Positions 1-10,045 of a DNA stretch of 64,000 nucleotides are shown here, one piece after another. The notes beneath the pieces are model-generated. The model worked only from the letters and a program-made list of their open reading frames with translations. It was not told the origin of the DNA and made no database searches. The stretch lies in NCBI RefSeq assembly GCF_036669915.1, contig NC_089322.1:12171252-12235251 (forward strand). The letters are read 5' to 3'. Position numbers and translations under genes: made by a program. How positions within the stretch are numbered: the stretch's first letter is position 1; each line of letters opens with the position of its first letter. Source of the stretch: Pocillopora verrucosa. Its lineage: Eukaryota > Cnidaria > Anthozoa > Scleractinia > Pocilloporidae.

Positions 1-582
1 CAGAAGTCTAAATTAACTTTGTACTACTTTACTTAAAACAAATAACACTGTCACATACAAAAGCATGCAGCAGTTCAGTTAAAGTTACTGTCTGTAACTT
101 TGTTATTTAATAAATCTATATTAATATGCATCAATTTTATTGGCTTAGATGCAAAAGTAGATGATGTTTTTAAGGTTACAATAAAAAAATTACCAGAGAG
201 TAAGCTAAAGTCTGTCTATTTTTCTCCTCTGTTAGATATGTTACATTACATTGTTCTTGGCCCAAGAAATAGACAGCTGGGGTGTTACAAATCCATATAG
301 TTTACCATGGTGTAGATTGGCTATTAAAAATTTCCCAAGCGGGAAGGCTGCAAATACTCCATAAACCAAGTTTAGTATGCTGAATACCAATCATGGAATT
401 ACATTACTTTCCATTGTGGTTTTCCATTTTTCCAAATTAGGGAAAACGGTTAGAACCAAATTTGTTTAGATACAAATACAAACATTTATTTAGTAGCAAA
501 ATACACAAGAGTGGTTTTCTCACTTTACACAGTGGGTTCTTTTAAAATCCAAGTATGAAAAAAAAGAAAAGAGAAAAGAAAA
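1..582. other. No gene recognised (5' flank)
   Basis: A+T-rich sequence with only short random open frames. A 66-residue frame at 100-300 has no recognisable motif and no splice context. I see no RNA gene here. Confidence 0.5.
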
Positions 583-584
583 AA

Positions 585-772
585 TCCATGTTTGGGAAAA
601 GGAAGATCCCAGTACGTTCACCTGTTGCCAACAAATCCAAATAAGGTTTTGTTTATTTCCAATTACGATGTTCTCACCCAAATTTTGGAATCCAAGTTTG
701 ACATAATAAAAAAACACATTGGTATGAAGACAAAATCCATGTTTGGAAAACTTGTATTATTTCCATGTTTGG
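585..772 (+). repeat. Three scattered copies of TCCATGTTTGG
   Basis: The 11-mer TCCATGTTTGG occurs at 585, 736 and 762, each followed by an A-run. The copies lie just upstream of a helicase remnant. They may be a degraded minisatellite or chance A/T-rich similarity. No function is evident. Confidence 0.4.
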
Positions 773-833
773 AAAATAGTCAACTTCCACACAAAATCCA
801 TATAATACCATATAAAATTCCCAATTAGGAATT

Positions 834-1290
834 TTGCCCAATTTTCCAGTGTATGTCACACTAAGTAGAGTTACCACCTTTGAAGGCTTACCTATAACGG
901 ATCTCTGTGAAAACAAAATTGCCATCCATGCCACTGTTGAGAAAGAGATGGAGCGATTAAGAACTGCCAAACTTAAGCTTTGTATATCACCACTTTATGA
1001 CACAACAAGTTATATTCTAAAAATCTGTTATCTAAATGCAAGGTCACTGCATAGACACATACAAGACATACACGAAGACTTGAACTATTCAAGTTCTGAT
1101 ATCAATGTTTGTGTAGAAACAAGATTCAGTTACCAAGACTCTTGAGACAAATATAACATAATTGGTTACAGTCTTTCAAAATGATAATCCACATAGTCTT
1201 AGATCAAGACCTTTTGGTGGTACAGCTGTGTACAGAAAAATCCCATATTCCCCTGGATATCCCTACTGTCATTGTCCAGTATCAATGGGT
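834..1290 (+). pseudogene. Helentron-type PIF1 helicase C-terminus joined to endonuclease domain (fragment)
   Basis: The frame at 834-1145 begins with the motif YVTLSRVTTFEGLPITDL, typical of the last motif of PIF1-family helicases (Y-V-x-LSRV...GL). It is followed within about 40 residues by LNARSLHRHIQDI, which resembles the start of an exonuclease-endonuclease-phosphatase domain. After a TGA at about 1143, other frames give further endonuclease-like text, such as RPFGGTAVYR at about 1207-1236. Helicase followed by an endonuclease is the C-terminal order of Helentron (Helitron2) proteins, which drive rolling-circle transposition. The Rep part, the helicase ATPase core and most of the nuclease are missing, so this is a dead fragment. 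The TTTTCCAG just before TGTATGTC (about 843-853) could be a splice acceptor. Alternatively it is a host PIF1 pseudogene next to a retroelement, which is less likely given the joined domains. Confidence 0.6.
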
Positions 1291-1846
1291 TAGTATTCTT
1301 TTCACTTCTTCTTAATATAGCCCCCTAACCATTGTCCTCCATAAGAAACTTATCACTAGTTGTTACTAATTCTTTTACTAAATCCGTTTAGTTGACCTCT
1401 TTGTCATAGGACTATCATTGTAGTACTGTTCTGATTTCAAAAGTCATGTTCCTTTTTTCCCCTTCTCTTCAAACAGACTTCATTCACATGCATCATCTCA
1501 AGAGGACATGTGTACATGGCAAAAGCAGTGTCTTGCAGTTCTCCTGAGATGAAGAATACAGCTTAATGAAACAATCTCTCAAGATTACATAAAATCACAT
1601 CTTTCATGTAGCCACAGTTAAACCACATTCTGCACAGTGCATGTTACTTCCACCACAAAGTCATACTTTGATCACTTTAATCTGCTCTCTTATGAAAAAG
1701 ATGTACATGGAAATTTATTCTTCTTTGTGAAAAGTGTATTTTTTCTATACCAACACTGTATTTAATAGATCAACCTCATATATATACCACATTGCCTATA
1801 TACATCTATATACTGTAGAAACATAACTATCATAACTATTATGTAG
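1291..1846. other. No gene recognised
   Basis: Non-coding, A+T-rich. The stretch at 1818-1860 holds a small direct duplication of GTAGAAACATAACTATCA, the second copy ending where the retrotransposon coding frame opens. Confidence 0.5.
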
Positions 1847-3763
1847 AAACATAACTATCAACAACTGGATGAGGTATGTGAATTCCTCTTTCCTAAGATA
1901 ATTCACCAAGAAATATTTATTGATTCCTGCAAACACTACAATGATCTTCTAACAGCGACAAAGACAAACTATTATCGGACTCTGATCAGCTCCTCTGACC
2001 AATCACAACTATTCAAGATGGTATCTCGCCTATTCTTATCGAAGAACATTGCTGCACTCCCTAATAATGATTCATTGGATACATTGACCGAAACGTTCAA
2101 CGATTTTTTTATCAAAAAAATTGAGAAAATAAGATCGGATTTGGACTCCCATACTGCCCAAGCACCCGACATCAACGTCAATTATCCAGTCACCTCGTCG
2201 TTCCAAACTTTTCAACCTGTATCTGCTGATATTGTTCACAAACTTATTGTTCAATCTCCAACTAAGTCTTGTCAACTGGATCCCATTCCAACACGAATTC
2301 TAAAGTCAATTCCACACTTGACGCCAATTATAACCAAGATTATCAACGCCTCCATGGCTAACGGAGAATTTCCTGATCAGTTAAAACAATCCCTGGTATG
2401 TCCATCTTTAAAGAAGCCTTCATTGGACCCGAACTGTCTCTCAAATTACAGACCGATTGCAAATCTATCTTTTCTCTCAAAAACAATCGAAAGGGTGGTC
2501 GCAAATCAAATATACAGATTTATGGCCGAGAACCAGTTATTTCCAGCGATGCAGTCAGCATACCGCAAATACTACTCCACTGAAACTGCTTTAATAAAAG
2601 TCTCAAATGACATCCTAAGAGCTGTAGATCAAAAAGAAGAAGTAGTACTTGTTTTGCTAGACCTTTCCGCTGCGTTCGACACGATCGACCATAACATATT
2701 ACTTGAAAGAATGGAGAAACGTTTCGGATTTAGAGGTATCGCACTAAAATGGTTCAAATCATACCTAGAACATCGTGTTCAGTCAGTGAAGATCAAACAC
2801 TCTATCTCTAAGCCTCGACATATCTCCTACGGCGTACCCCAGGGATCAGTACTTGGTCCACTACTCTTTCTAATGTATACCTCGCCTACAGAAGACATTG
2901 TTGCTGAACATGGCCTAAACTGTATGATATATGCCGATGATTCGCAACTTTACATAAAGATAAACTCCTCTGACAGAATGCTAGGCATGGAAAGATTGAA
3001 ATCATGTGTTAATGCAATCATGGAGTGGGCCAAGAAAAACAGATTGCAGTGCAACCCTTCAAAAACAGAAATCATTCATTTCCTCTCACGCTTCTCAAAA
3101 AATCCTCCTTTCTGTAATATCAATATTGGAGATGATATCATTAATTTATCTAATACTGTCCGAGACCTAGGCGTCACGCTTGATTCTGTGATGAACTTAC
3201 GCTCGCATATAAATTCCATCTGTAAATCGTCGTCTCTAGCAATCAGAAATATTGGTCGCGTTCGTAAATACCTCTCGACGCAGCAAAATGAAAGATTGAT
3301 ACACGCCTTTATCTCATCGAGACTTGATTATTGTAATAGCCTATTGTACGGTCTACCGATTTGTGACATCGAAAAATTCCAACGGATCCAAAACACAGCT
3401 GCCCGCTTGTTAGTCGGTGCCAAATCAAGAGACAGTATAACACCTATACTTAGGAAACTTCATTGGCTCCCGGTCACAAAACGAATTCAATTCAAGATAC
3501 TGTTGATAACATACAAAGCACTAAATGACATGGCTCCAACCTATCTTGTTGAACTTCTTAGTCGATATATTCCAGCACGAAACCTCCGTTCATCAAATAT
3601 GAATCTACTTGAGGTCCCAACAATTCGAACTAAAACGTATGGGCAAAGAGCATTCTCCTACGCAGCACCGTATTTGTGGAACCAACTACCTGAATGCATA
3701 AAAAACGCCGAATCTGTTGACTCCTTTAAACGCTTATTGAAAACTCATCTTTTCAAAAATTAA
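1847..3763 (+). CDS. Reverse transcriptase of a non-LTR retrotransposon, N-terminally truncated
   Basis: RNA-directed DNA polymerase that would copy element RNA at a nicked genomic site. The first ATG is at 2018 (581 residues), but the same frame stays open upstream to the TAG at 1844-1846 and reads like family sequence (for example CKHYNDLLTATKTNYYRTLI), so the true protein began further 5'. Counting from the ATG, motifs appear in order: linker; SNYRPIANL near 145; LLDLSAAFDTIDH near 213-225 with the first catalytic Asp; GVPQGSVLGPLLF near 272; YADD at 305-308 with the catalytic Asp pair; then the long C-terminal region with KLHWLPVTKRIQFK near 488 and a final LKTHLF. No internal stop was seen in this part. 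Without an endonuclease the copy cannot move by itself. It resembles CR1/L2/jockey-like RTs common in cnidarians; exact clade is uncertain. Confidence 0.85.
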   Translation, partial: KHNYQQLDEVCEFLFPKIIHQEIFIDSCKHYNDLLTATKTNYYRTLISSSDQSQLFKMVSRLFLSKNIAALPNNDSLDTLTETFNDFFIKKIEKIRSDLDSHTAQAPDINVNYPVTSSFQTFQPVSADIVHKLIVQSPTKSCQLDPIPTRILKSIPHLTPIITKIINASMANGEFPDQLKQSLVCPSLKKPSLDPNCLSNYRPIANLSFLSKTIERVVANQIYRFMAENQLFPAMQSAYRKYYSTETALIKVSNDILRAVDQKEEVVLVLLDLSAAFDTIDHNILLERMEKRFGFRGIALKWFKSYLEHRVQSVKIKHSISKPRHISYGVPQGSVLGPLLFLMYTSPTEDIVAEHGLNCMIYADDSQLYIKINSSDRMLGMERLKSCVNAIMEWAKKNRLQCNPSKTEIIHFLSRFSKNPPFCNINIGDDIINLSNTVRDLGVTLDSVMNLRSHINSICKSSSLAIRNIGRVRKYLSTQQNERLIHAFISSRLDYCNSLLYGLPICDIEKFQRIQNTAARLLVGAKSRDSITPILRKLHWLPVTKRIQFKILLITYKALNDMAPTYLVELLSRYIPARNLRSSNMNLLEVPTIRTKTYGQRAFSYAAPYLWNQLPECIKNAESVDSFKRLLKTHLFKN

Positions 3764-3955
3764 GCCACCAGATTATTTGATATCGTACGTTGTCAAACAT
3801 ATGCATAACACGTAATAATTCATTAGTTTAGATAGAGTAGCGAATTGCATGTATAGGATTTTTATCGAAATTTTGTTAATTTGTAATTGTAAAGCGCATA
3901 GAGTTCAATTTTAATGCGCTATATAAGAACTTATTATTAAATTAAATTATTAAAT
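1847..3955 (+). mobile_element. 5'-truncated non-LTR retrotransposon (CR1/L2-like)
   Basis: This is a reverse transcriptase frame followed by a 3' untranslated region of about 190 bp. That region carries a GCGC-bounded hairpin-like segment (AAAGCGCATAGAG...ATGCGCTATATAAG, about 3890-3930) and ends in A/T-rich ATTA-type repeats near 3930-3955. The endonuclease and ORF1 are absent, as expected for a copy truncated during target-primed reverse transcription. The 3' end resembles the solitary tail at 40030-40201, suggesting related families. Confidence 0.75.
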
Positions 3956-4260
3956 AACATAAGAAAGTAGTTAGATAAATTATACACATATATCAAAACT
4001 TTCTGATGCATTGTTCCACATGTGCTCTCACAAATGGTTCATTTACAAAAAGACCACCCTACCAGCTTGAGTTCTGTGACACTGAAGTCATTGATTGCAT
4101 TGTGAAATAAAATTCAATTTAACCTTTTACATTAACTGCAGCAACTCTTGCACATGCATTGGCTAGTTTTCATTGTCAATTGTGGACGGACACATGAATT
4201 TGTAATTTTTGAGAAGCATCAACAAGTGAGCAGACAATTTCACTATTTGTTATCATAAAA
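3956..4260. other. No gene recognised
   Basis: A+T-rich, no open frame of note. A 14-bp match to the outer part of the next element (GGACGGACACATGA at about 4184) hints at a decayed relative of that element. Confidence 0.4.
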
Positions 4261-4548
4261 AACAAATTGACATCAGTTTTTCATGCATCTGTCCTGTTAG
4301 TGATCATGGATTTAATCATAACATTGTCAGAATAGTAGCTGTAGGTCCACAAGGTGATGGCCACGTGGATCCACAATTTTCCATGCATTTTTTCCGTTAT
4401 TAGCAGTGAATTTCGTCATAACATTGTCAAAGTAGTCTGTGGATCCACTCGGCTATTGCCTCGTGGACCCCCAGCTAGTTTGACAATGTTGTGACAAAGT
4501 ATATCATCAATAGGGGACGGATGCATGAAACACTGACATCAACTTGTT
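4261..4548. repeat. Fold-back / MITE-like element with long imperfect inverted arms
   Basis: The left arm (4261-4374) and the reverse complement of the right arm (4439-4548) align with only scattered differences. Outer ends: AACAAATTGACATCAG against AACAAGTTGATGTCAG. Middle: TTTCATGCATCTGTCC against TTTCATGCATCCGTCC. Inner: GGCCACGTGGATCCAC against GCCGAGTGGATCCAC. A 64-bp spacer (4375-4438) separates them and repeats part of the left arm (CATAACATTGTCA). There is no coding capacity. The single strand could fold into a hairpin of about 110 bp. A target-site duplication could not be fixed. Confidence 0.75.
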
Positions 4549-4845
4549 AATTGGAGATCAGCTGTCTAACAGGTATAAGATGTAACCCCCACAGCAAGGA
4601 GGGAAAACTTCCTTTTGTTCATTTCCTAAAGATTACAAAAATCATTCTAAACCTATTTTCATTCTATTTGCTCATTCTCGACTTTCTCATTACCACTAGG
4701 GGTGGACCATTCGATTTTTAAGGGGAAATGTCGTTGAATTCAGCAAAAAAAAAGTTCCTAGAGACTGAATAAAAGTCACTACATGGCGTTTAAAAAATTA
4801 GAGCCTTATACACTGTCCCAAAAAATTTTCCTACTGGGAACAACT

Positions 4846-4878
4846 CACCCACCCACCCACCCATCCCCTCCCCCTTCA
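4846..4878 (+). repeat. (CACC)n microsatellite
   Basis: Five adjoining CACC/CCAC units followed by a C-rich run. Confidence 0.8.
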
Positions 4879-7271
4879 GAACTCAAATGGTCTGCCAGTA
4901 GGACATCCTTTTAACCCCATAAAATTGTGTAGATTTGTTTTAGAATTCACTAGGGACATCTCCATGTTGCAGGAGATTGCAAACAATGATTACCCAAAAT
5001 TTTGCACGTGCCAAGCCTCAAGATAACAGTCCTTGACCTTTGTTGCCCTATGGATCGAAAAACACCAATCAAAATGCCTGATTTTCTAACAGAACTATGA
5101 ACCCTGTTTTCTCAGTGGTAAGTTCTTTCTATATATTAACCATCAAAACCACCACCCTCTTATTCAAACTGCCAAATTGGTTCAGAGAATTTCTGTCCAC
5201 CCATGTTCGTGTTAGAGACATGCTGCCAAAGGTGAAAGCTGCTAAAAAGCATTGAAAGACTGGTCTGAGAGTGTCTCAGTTAGTCAGATGTCCACAAGTA
5301 ATAGTTCCACATGAGTCTGCCCTCTAATACGCCAGGCAAAATAAACCAGTTTGCATTGCCCCCAAAAAACCACGCTTCCATGATTGCCTGTGCATCAACT
5401 ATCCCCACCAAGACAAAACAAAAAGAACAGAATGGACTACAGCACCCTGGTTTAGCAGGCTGAAGAGAGCACAAAGGAAGCCTTTTGCTATTCAAAGAAC
5501 AAGCAACCATTACTAAATGAAGGTCAAAATAGCCACACACCAATTAAGTTGCAGAAGTTTACCTTCACCAAAGAATGAGCAAAACTTGTCAAAAATGACA
5601 TGACTAATATCAGCCAACCTCTTCCTACTGAATATTAATTTCAGTTCTAGCCACCTGCTGCAAAGTCATACCCAAACCTAACCCTTGACTAAATCAAGCA
5701 ATTGTCACACCATGGGGACTTGCTTACCTTCCAAGGAAAACTACTTTACCAAGCTGATTATACCCTTATTGAAAAAAAAAACCTATTTTTGGAGATACCA
5801 CAGGAACAATAACTGTCAGTCTGTGGAGAGAATTCATTCGAGTGGTACAGGTAGGAAAAGTGCACCAAATTGCTCCTCTGCAAGTTAAAACCTGGAATGG
5901 TCTAGAGAGGTTGTCTGGAAATTCAATGTGACGGCCTCTTCAAATGAAAATTTTCTTTTATGTTTACATAGCTCCACTGATAGAGGTCACAAACATCTAA
6001 TGCCTAACCAGAATCTGTAGTTTATCATTAACATGAAAACCTTGGTGCTAAATGTCCATTGTGATTGATTCCAAACTTTGAGGAAGTAATACATTGTAAC
6101 TCTGCAACAAGGTGGTTTTGCTTTTATTAGAATATGATACTTATGTTTGGTAGCAATACATGTGTATTAGGCCTTTATTTGTATACTACCACTCCTTTTC
6201 AGTTAATTGTTTGGTTTTAGTTAACTCATCACAATATTGATATAGATAAAAAATTATACTCTTTCGATGAGCTGAAAACAGCAAGGTGCCTTTTCATGTA
6301 TCACCAGCGCAAAAGTAATAACTCAAATACAAATGTTAACTAGGCTCAGCAACAATAGATCACACTAGCAACCAATCAGATGGACACGAAGAAGGTTGTG
6401 CTAATCGATACACACTGTATCTGACCAAAATAAAAAAAAGCTTGGATATTTCTATGTAAATTGATAAACACTAACAAAAGTGCATTCCTGAGAGAGAATT
6501 CGGCTAAAGGACAAATTTTGATAGCACACACTTCACTTAGTCAATACTTTCAAATTTACCTACTGTCAGTTTGTTGATTTCCTGTGAATGTTTCTCTCAT
6601 GTATACATCACAAATAAGTAATAACATGATTTCTCATGTGATAAGCACTTGTAAATTTTTCAAATACTTCAAACTGCACACACCCTATGACTTCATAACA
6701 TTTGTTGTTCGTGAAAAATTTACTTGTGCTTATTTAGAATGCTTAGATCAAACACTTAGATCAATTTAGCTTAAACTTTGTTGAGTTTTTATGAAGACAG
6801 TTCAATAGAAGTGACATTTGTTAAGTCTATAGTTAGAGCTACTTGATGTGGATTAGATAACCATCAGGCATCCTTGGAGACCCAAGGTTAAATCAAATCT
6901 GTAGACCTCCTAAAACCACAGTCTTAACAGATCAGTTCCAAACTGTCACAGTCATTCTGCATTTTGATTGGCATTTTGCTCTTGACCAACTGAAAATAAA
7001 ATTTTGTGCCCTGATGGACAAAAGAAACCTATGCTCAGCATTGTCTTACTTTACATGTATGTATTGTCCACAATTAGTCATACATTCAAACTAAATCAAG
7101 CTCCGGATGGCTTCTAGTGTAGACTAAATCATTTCTCAAATGTCCTGGACCCATCTACAAAGTTTTTTCCTTGTGTTCTGGTACACAAAATGTGAATAAT
7201 ACTCATATGAAATGCTTCCTTAGAGTTAATTTCACATTTTTGTTAATATCACATTTTCACTGTGGGAATAG
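4879..7271. other. No gene recognised
   Basis: About 2.4 kb of A+T-rich DNA. Open frames at 5280-5543 (minus), 5685-5888 and 6584-6769 (plus) have no recognisable motif, repeat or splice support. I see no transposon ends. Confidence 0.5.
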
Positions 7272-8045
7272 GTGTGGCGTCTGCCACAGCGACAGTAGGC
7301 AATGTTCGTGTAATGAATGCCCACCTCAGAAAAGAAAAAAGGCATCTAAGAAAAAAGGCATCTAAGTCAACAGCCTCCAGTCAACAGCCTGCAGATACGT
7401 CGCACGACGATCTAAAGAAAAAGTACGAGTCACTGCAAAAGGACTACAAAAGAGTGGGTCAGGCCTTCCAGAACCAGCAGGAACAGAACCAGGAGCTGAC
7501 GGCATTGCTAGAGGAACACAAGAAAGAGGCTGAAGAGCTAGCCAACCTTGTGCAGAACAAGGACAAGGTCGTTAATAACCTCGAGAGGCACCTCTTAAAC
7601 GCAAAGAAGGTCATCGCAGAACTCCGAGCGGAGGTGCGACGCAGAGGCCAACCCACGCCACAAGAAGACCCACCCACATCACAACAGCAACACCAGCAGA
7701 CCGCAGACATTCGCGTCATCACCCACAGCCTGGCCAACATACACGAACGATATGAACAGGTTCTCCAGACGATGAAAGAGAACAGATGCAGCAGCATGGC
7801 CTGTGCCTTCCCTCTTGCAGGCTGTCCTCGGAGCACACTACAAGACTTCGTGGCGATAGCAGAACTGAAAAAGGTCGACTCGAGGGGAACCGGACCTCGT
7901 CCTCCACGACCAAGAAGTTAAATCGGTGCGAGATCTGGAGGTTGTCTGTCGCAAAAGACTTCGGCGCTACATCCCGGTCATGAGCAACATGAGGAGAGAG
8001 GGGCAGCTGTTGCCAATGAAGTTCGAGGCACGATTCTACGAGTGA
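7272..8045 (+). pseudogene. Unrecognised Cys-rich / coiled-coil protein gene, broken by two frameshifts
   Basis: I do not recognise a named family. From a possible splice acceptor (GGGAATAG at 7264-7271) the frame reads a compact Cys cluster, CGVCHSDSRQCSCNECPP, spaced like a zinc-binding knot, then a Lys/Arg patch. A tandem duplication of a 16-bp unit (7335-7366) shifts the frame. The next frame (to about 7880) holds a strong heptad-type coiled coil (about 7400-7640, K/E/Q/L-rich), a Gln-rich linker, then CPRSTLQDFVAIAEL, which could be a helix-turn-helix. A second 1-bp shift near 7878-7884 moves to a frame ending ...VMSNMRREGQLLPMKFEARFYE at the TGA of 8043-8045. Removing both shifts leaves one uninterrupted reading path, so it was a real protein gene. 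It is clearly richer in G+C than its surroundings and intronless as far as seen. Cellular role is unknown; DNA or RNA binding is a guess. A histone-type stem-loop follows 31 nt after the stop. Confidence 0.6.
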
Positions 8046-8076
8046 AGTATCTTGTATATTTCACCACTCACAAAAC

Positions 8077-8092
8077 GGCTCCTTTAGGAGCC
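8077..8092 (+). promoter_or_regulatory. Histone-mRNA-like 3' stem-loop
   Basis: GGCTCC-TTTA-GGAGCC forms a perfect 6-bp stem with a 4-nt U-rich loop. It is preceded by CACAAAAC and followed by ACCAAA, both in keeping with the flanks of metazoan replication-dependent histone stem-loops (CAAA before, ACC after). It differs from the usual form only in the loop-closing pair, C-G in place of U-A, a paired change that keeps the stem. It starts 31 nt past the stop at 8043-8045, a histone-like spacing. The purine stretch GAAAGG at about 8105 could stand for the histone downstream element. In histone genes this loop binds SLBP and directs cleavage without polyadenylation. Confidence 0.6.
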
Positions 8093-8194
8093 ACCAAATC
8101 TATGAAAGGCTATTCTTGTCAATGTAGTGCACATGTTGGATGTTGTATCAAGCAAAAACCGAGAGAAAACATTAAGGTTTGTGTTAACGTTTAA

Positions 8195-8346
8195 CCGACC
8201 AGCTACCGACAGGTTACCGACACATTACCAACAGTCGGCCGACTGTCGGCCAACAGGTAGCCTATAAACGGCTGACAATCGGCCAACTGTCAGCTGACTG
8301 TGGGCTGACTGTCGGCCGACAGTTGACTGACAGTCAGCCGACAGGT
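8195..8346. repeat. Palindromic GTCGGCCGAC minisatellite
   Basis: About 150 bp built from overlapping 10-14 bp units around GTCGGCCGAC/CTGTCGGC, many individually self-complementary (CTGTCGGCCGACAG is a perfect palindrome). It is much richer in G+C than the flanks. Units alternate orientation, so the array can form many small hairpins. Confidence 0.75.
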
Positions 8347-9594
8347 TTTTTGGGGAGCTCTTCCTCACAATTACCGAAAAGTCAATCAACCTACAAACTT
8401 CAGAACTCAATTCCACTTCATTATCCAAACAAAATCATGACTGAATCTATCAGGCCACTATGGGAGATGATGCTGAGGTTTTTCAGTTCCTAACATCCTC
8501 AGGTTACATGTGCAACCTTTGTTGTCAAAATGAGACCTTCATAACAAAGTTTGGCCAATAATCCTCATCTTGAAAATGAACATTTCAGGACTATTGTATG
8601 CTAGTTATCTTGTTTTATTGATGAACAGGAACAATATTGAAAACCATCTAACCATAATTGGCTACTAGCTCTTCTGATAGAAACTCAATAAGACACCAGA
8701 CACTAAAAAGTAGCTCAATTTTGTAAGCCACATATGTACGCAATGCAGACCTGTTTTTAAATTATTATTATTTTACAATAAATATAACTTCACGATTATT
8801 TAATTCCGTTTCAGTAAGTTTTGTTTAGTTTACTCTTTTGGAACTTTCAAAATATGATGACACATCCAATTAGCTCTTAGGTCATAATTCCTTTTTTCCA
8901 AGGAAAAGTCCACTTTCCTTCCATGGATGTGGGTGGAAAAGTTTGTCATAATTTAAACTCATGGACTGAAGAAAATAAATGCTGGGTGTTTCTTCTTAGC
9001 AATCTTTTCAAGAAAATGTTTGGAACTGACCTTTTAACCTATTATTTTGAGAAAGATATAGAACTAAAATTGATGATTACAAAACATTAATTTTTTTAGT
9101 GCTGTCATGAGTCTTGGGAAAAGCATTTCTCTGGAGAAAGTCCAGAGCCACAGGACAATGCCAAACATCTTTGTCATCCCAGAATCCATCTTAGTTCACA
9201 TGCCAATCTTTATCCGCAACAGCCCCCACCCAAAAAAATAACATTTGATATTCTTGATTCAACTTCATCTAACATCTAACAAGATGAAAACTGTGATTTT
9301 GCACCTATCATCAGCCAAACATCCCCAAAGCCTATTAGTGACACTTCTGTTGTTGGTGAAGATGATGATGATGATGATCCTGCAATGCCACATTAATTTG
9401 CAGTTAAAGCTGCAATGGCACCTGATATTGTACCCGACCCTGTACCCATAAAGCATACTTTTACCAGGATCATTAAGCCGCCTACTTAGTTCAAGGACTT
9501 TATATGAACCATGGAGATTTAAAAGGACACAGATTCGCTGAATTCTACCGCAGCCAGTATGGACAAATTATGAACGTTATTCACACAAAACACA
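8347..9594. other. No gene recognised; weak retroelement-like tail
   Basis: A+T-rich. A (GAT)n run lies at 9360-9378. Between 9390 and 9510 one frame reads PDIVPDPVPIKHTFTRIIKPP, with stops just before and after. The IIKPP-type ending resembles C-termini of LTR-retrotransposon integrases, but the evidence is too thin to call a gene. Confidence 0.4.
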
Positions 9595-10045
9595 TCCAAA
9601 CTTAATAATTTGTAGACAAACTTAACAAAAAGCCAGCAAACTTAATAAAATGCATGCAAACTTTAAAGAGCGCTGACAAACTTAATAAAGGACATGCGAA
9701 CTTAACAAAATGAGTACAAACTTAATAATTTGTGGACAAACTTAACAAAAAGCCTGCAAACTTAATTAAATGCACGCAAACTTTAAAAAGCGCTGACAAA
9801 CTTAATAAAGGACATGCAAACTTAGCAAAATGCATACAAACTTTATGACAGGCACGTAAACTTTAAAAATAGCATGCAACGTTGACATGAAACGTATACA
9901 AAAAATTAAACACACAAAGTTAAAATGAAATACACAAACTTAAAACGAGACAAACTTAATAAAACATGCACAAACTTAAAATGAGACATGCAAACTTAAT
10001 AAAACTTACACAAACTTAAAATAAGACAAACAAACTTAATAAAAC
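9595..10045 (+). repeat. Tandem repeat: ~20-bp CAAACTTAATAAA units with a 120-bp higher-order period
   Basis: The core CAAACTTAA recurs about every 20 bp. At 9600-9840 six variant monomers form a block that is repeated: CTTAATAATTTGTAGAC at 9602 returns as CTTAATAATTTGTGGAC at 9722, exactly 120 bp later, with the intervening monomers in the same order. From about 9840 the order breaks down and monomers become simpler. No coding potential. Confidence 0.85.

Noticed and set aside
5280-5543. Minus frame with Cys-rich hydrophobic sequence
   Set aside because: No signal peptide, repeated Cys pattern or splice context that would mark a secreted peptide.
7459-7836. 125-codon minus-strand Cys/Ser-rich frame
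   Set aside because: Antisense of the Lys/Glu/Gln-rich coiled coil; composition is a mirror effect.
8225-8428. Minus-strand repetitive frame (GRQSADCQ-like)
   Set aside because: Created by the palindromic minisatellite; no unique sequence.
8930-9510. LTR-retrotransposon integrase tail on the plus strand
   Set aside because: Only one short IIKPP-like phrase between stops; below the level needed for a call.
9595-10045. CRISPR-like look of regularly spaced short repeats
   Set aside because: Spacing units are themselves diverged copies of the monomer, there are no unique spacers and no cas genes, and the DNA is eukaryotic.
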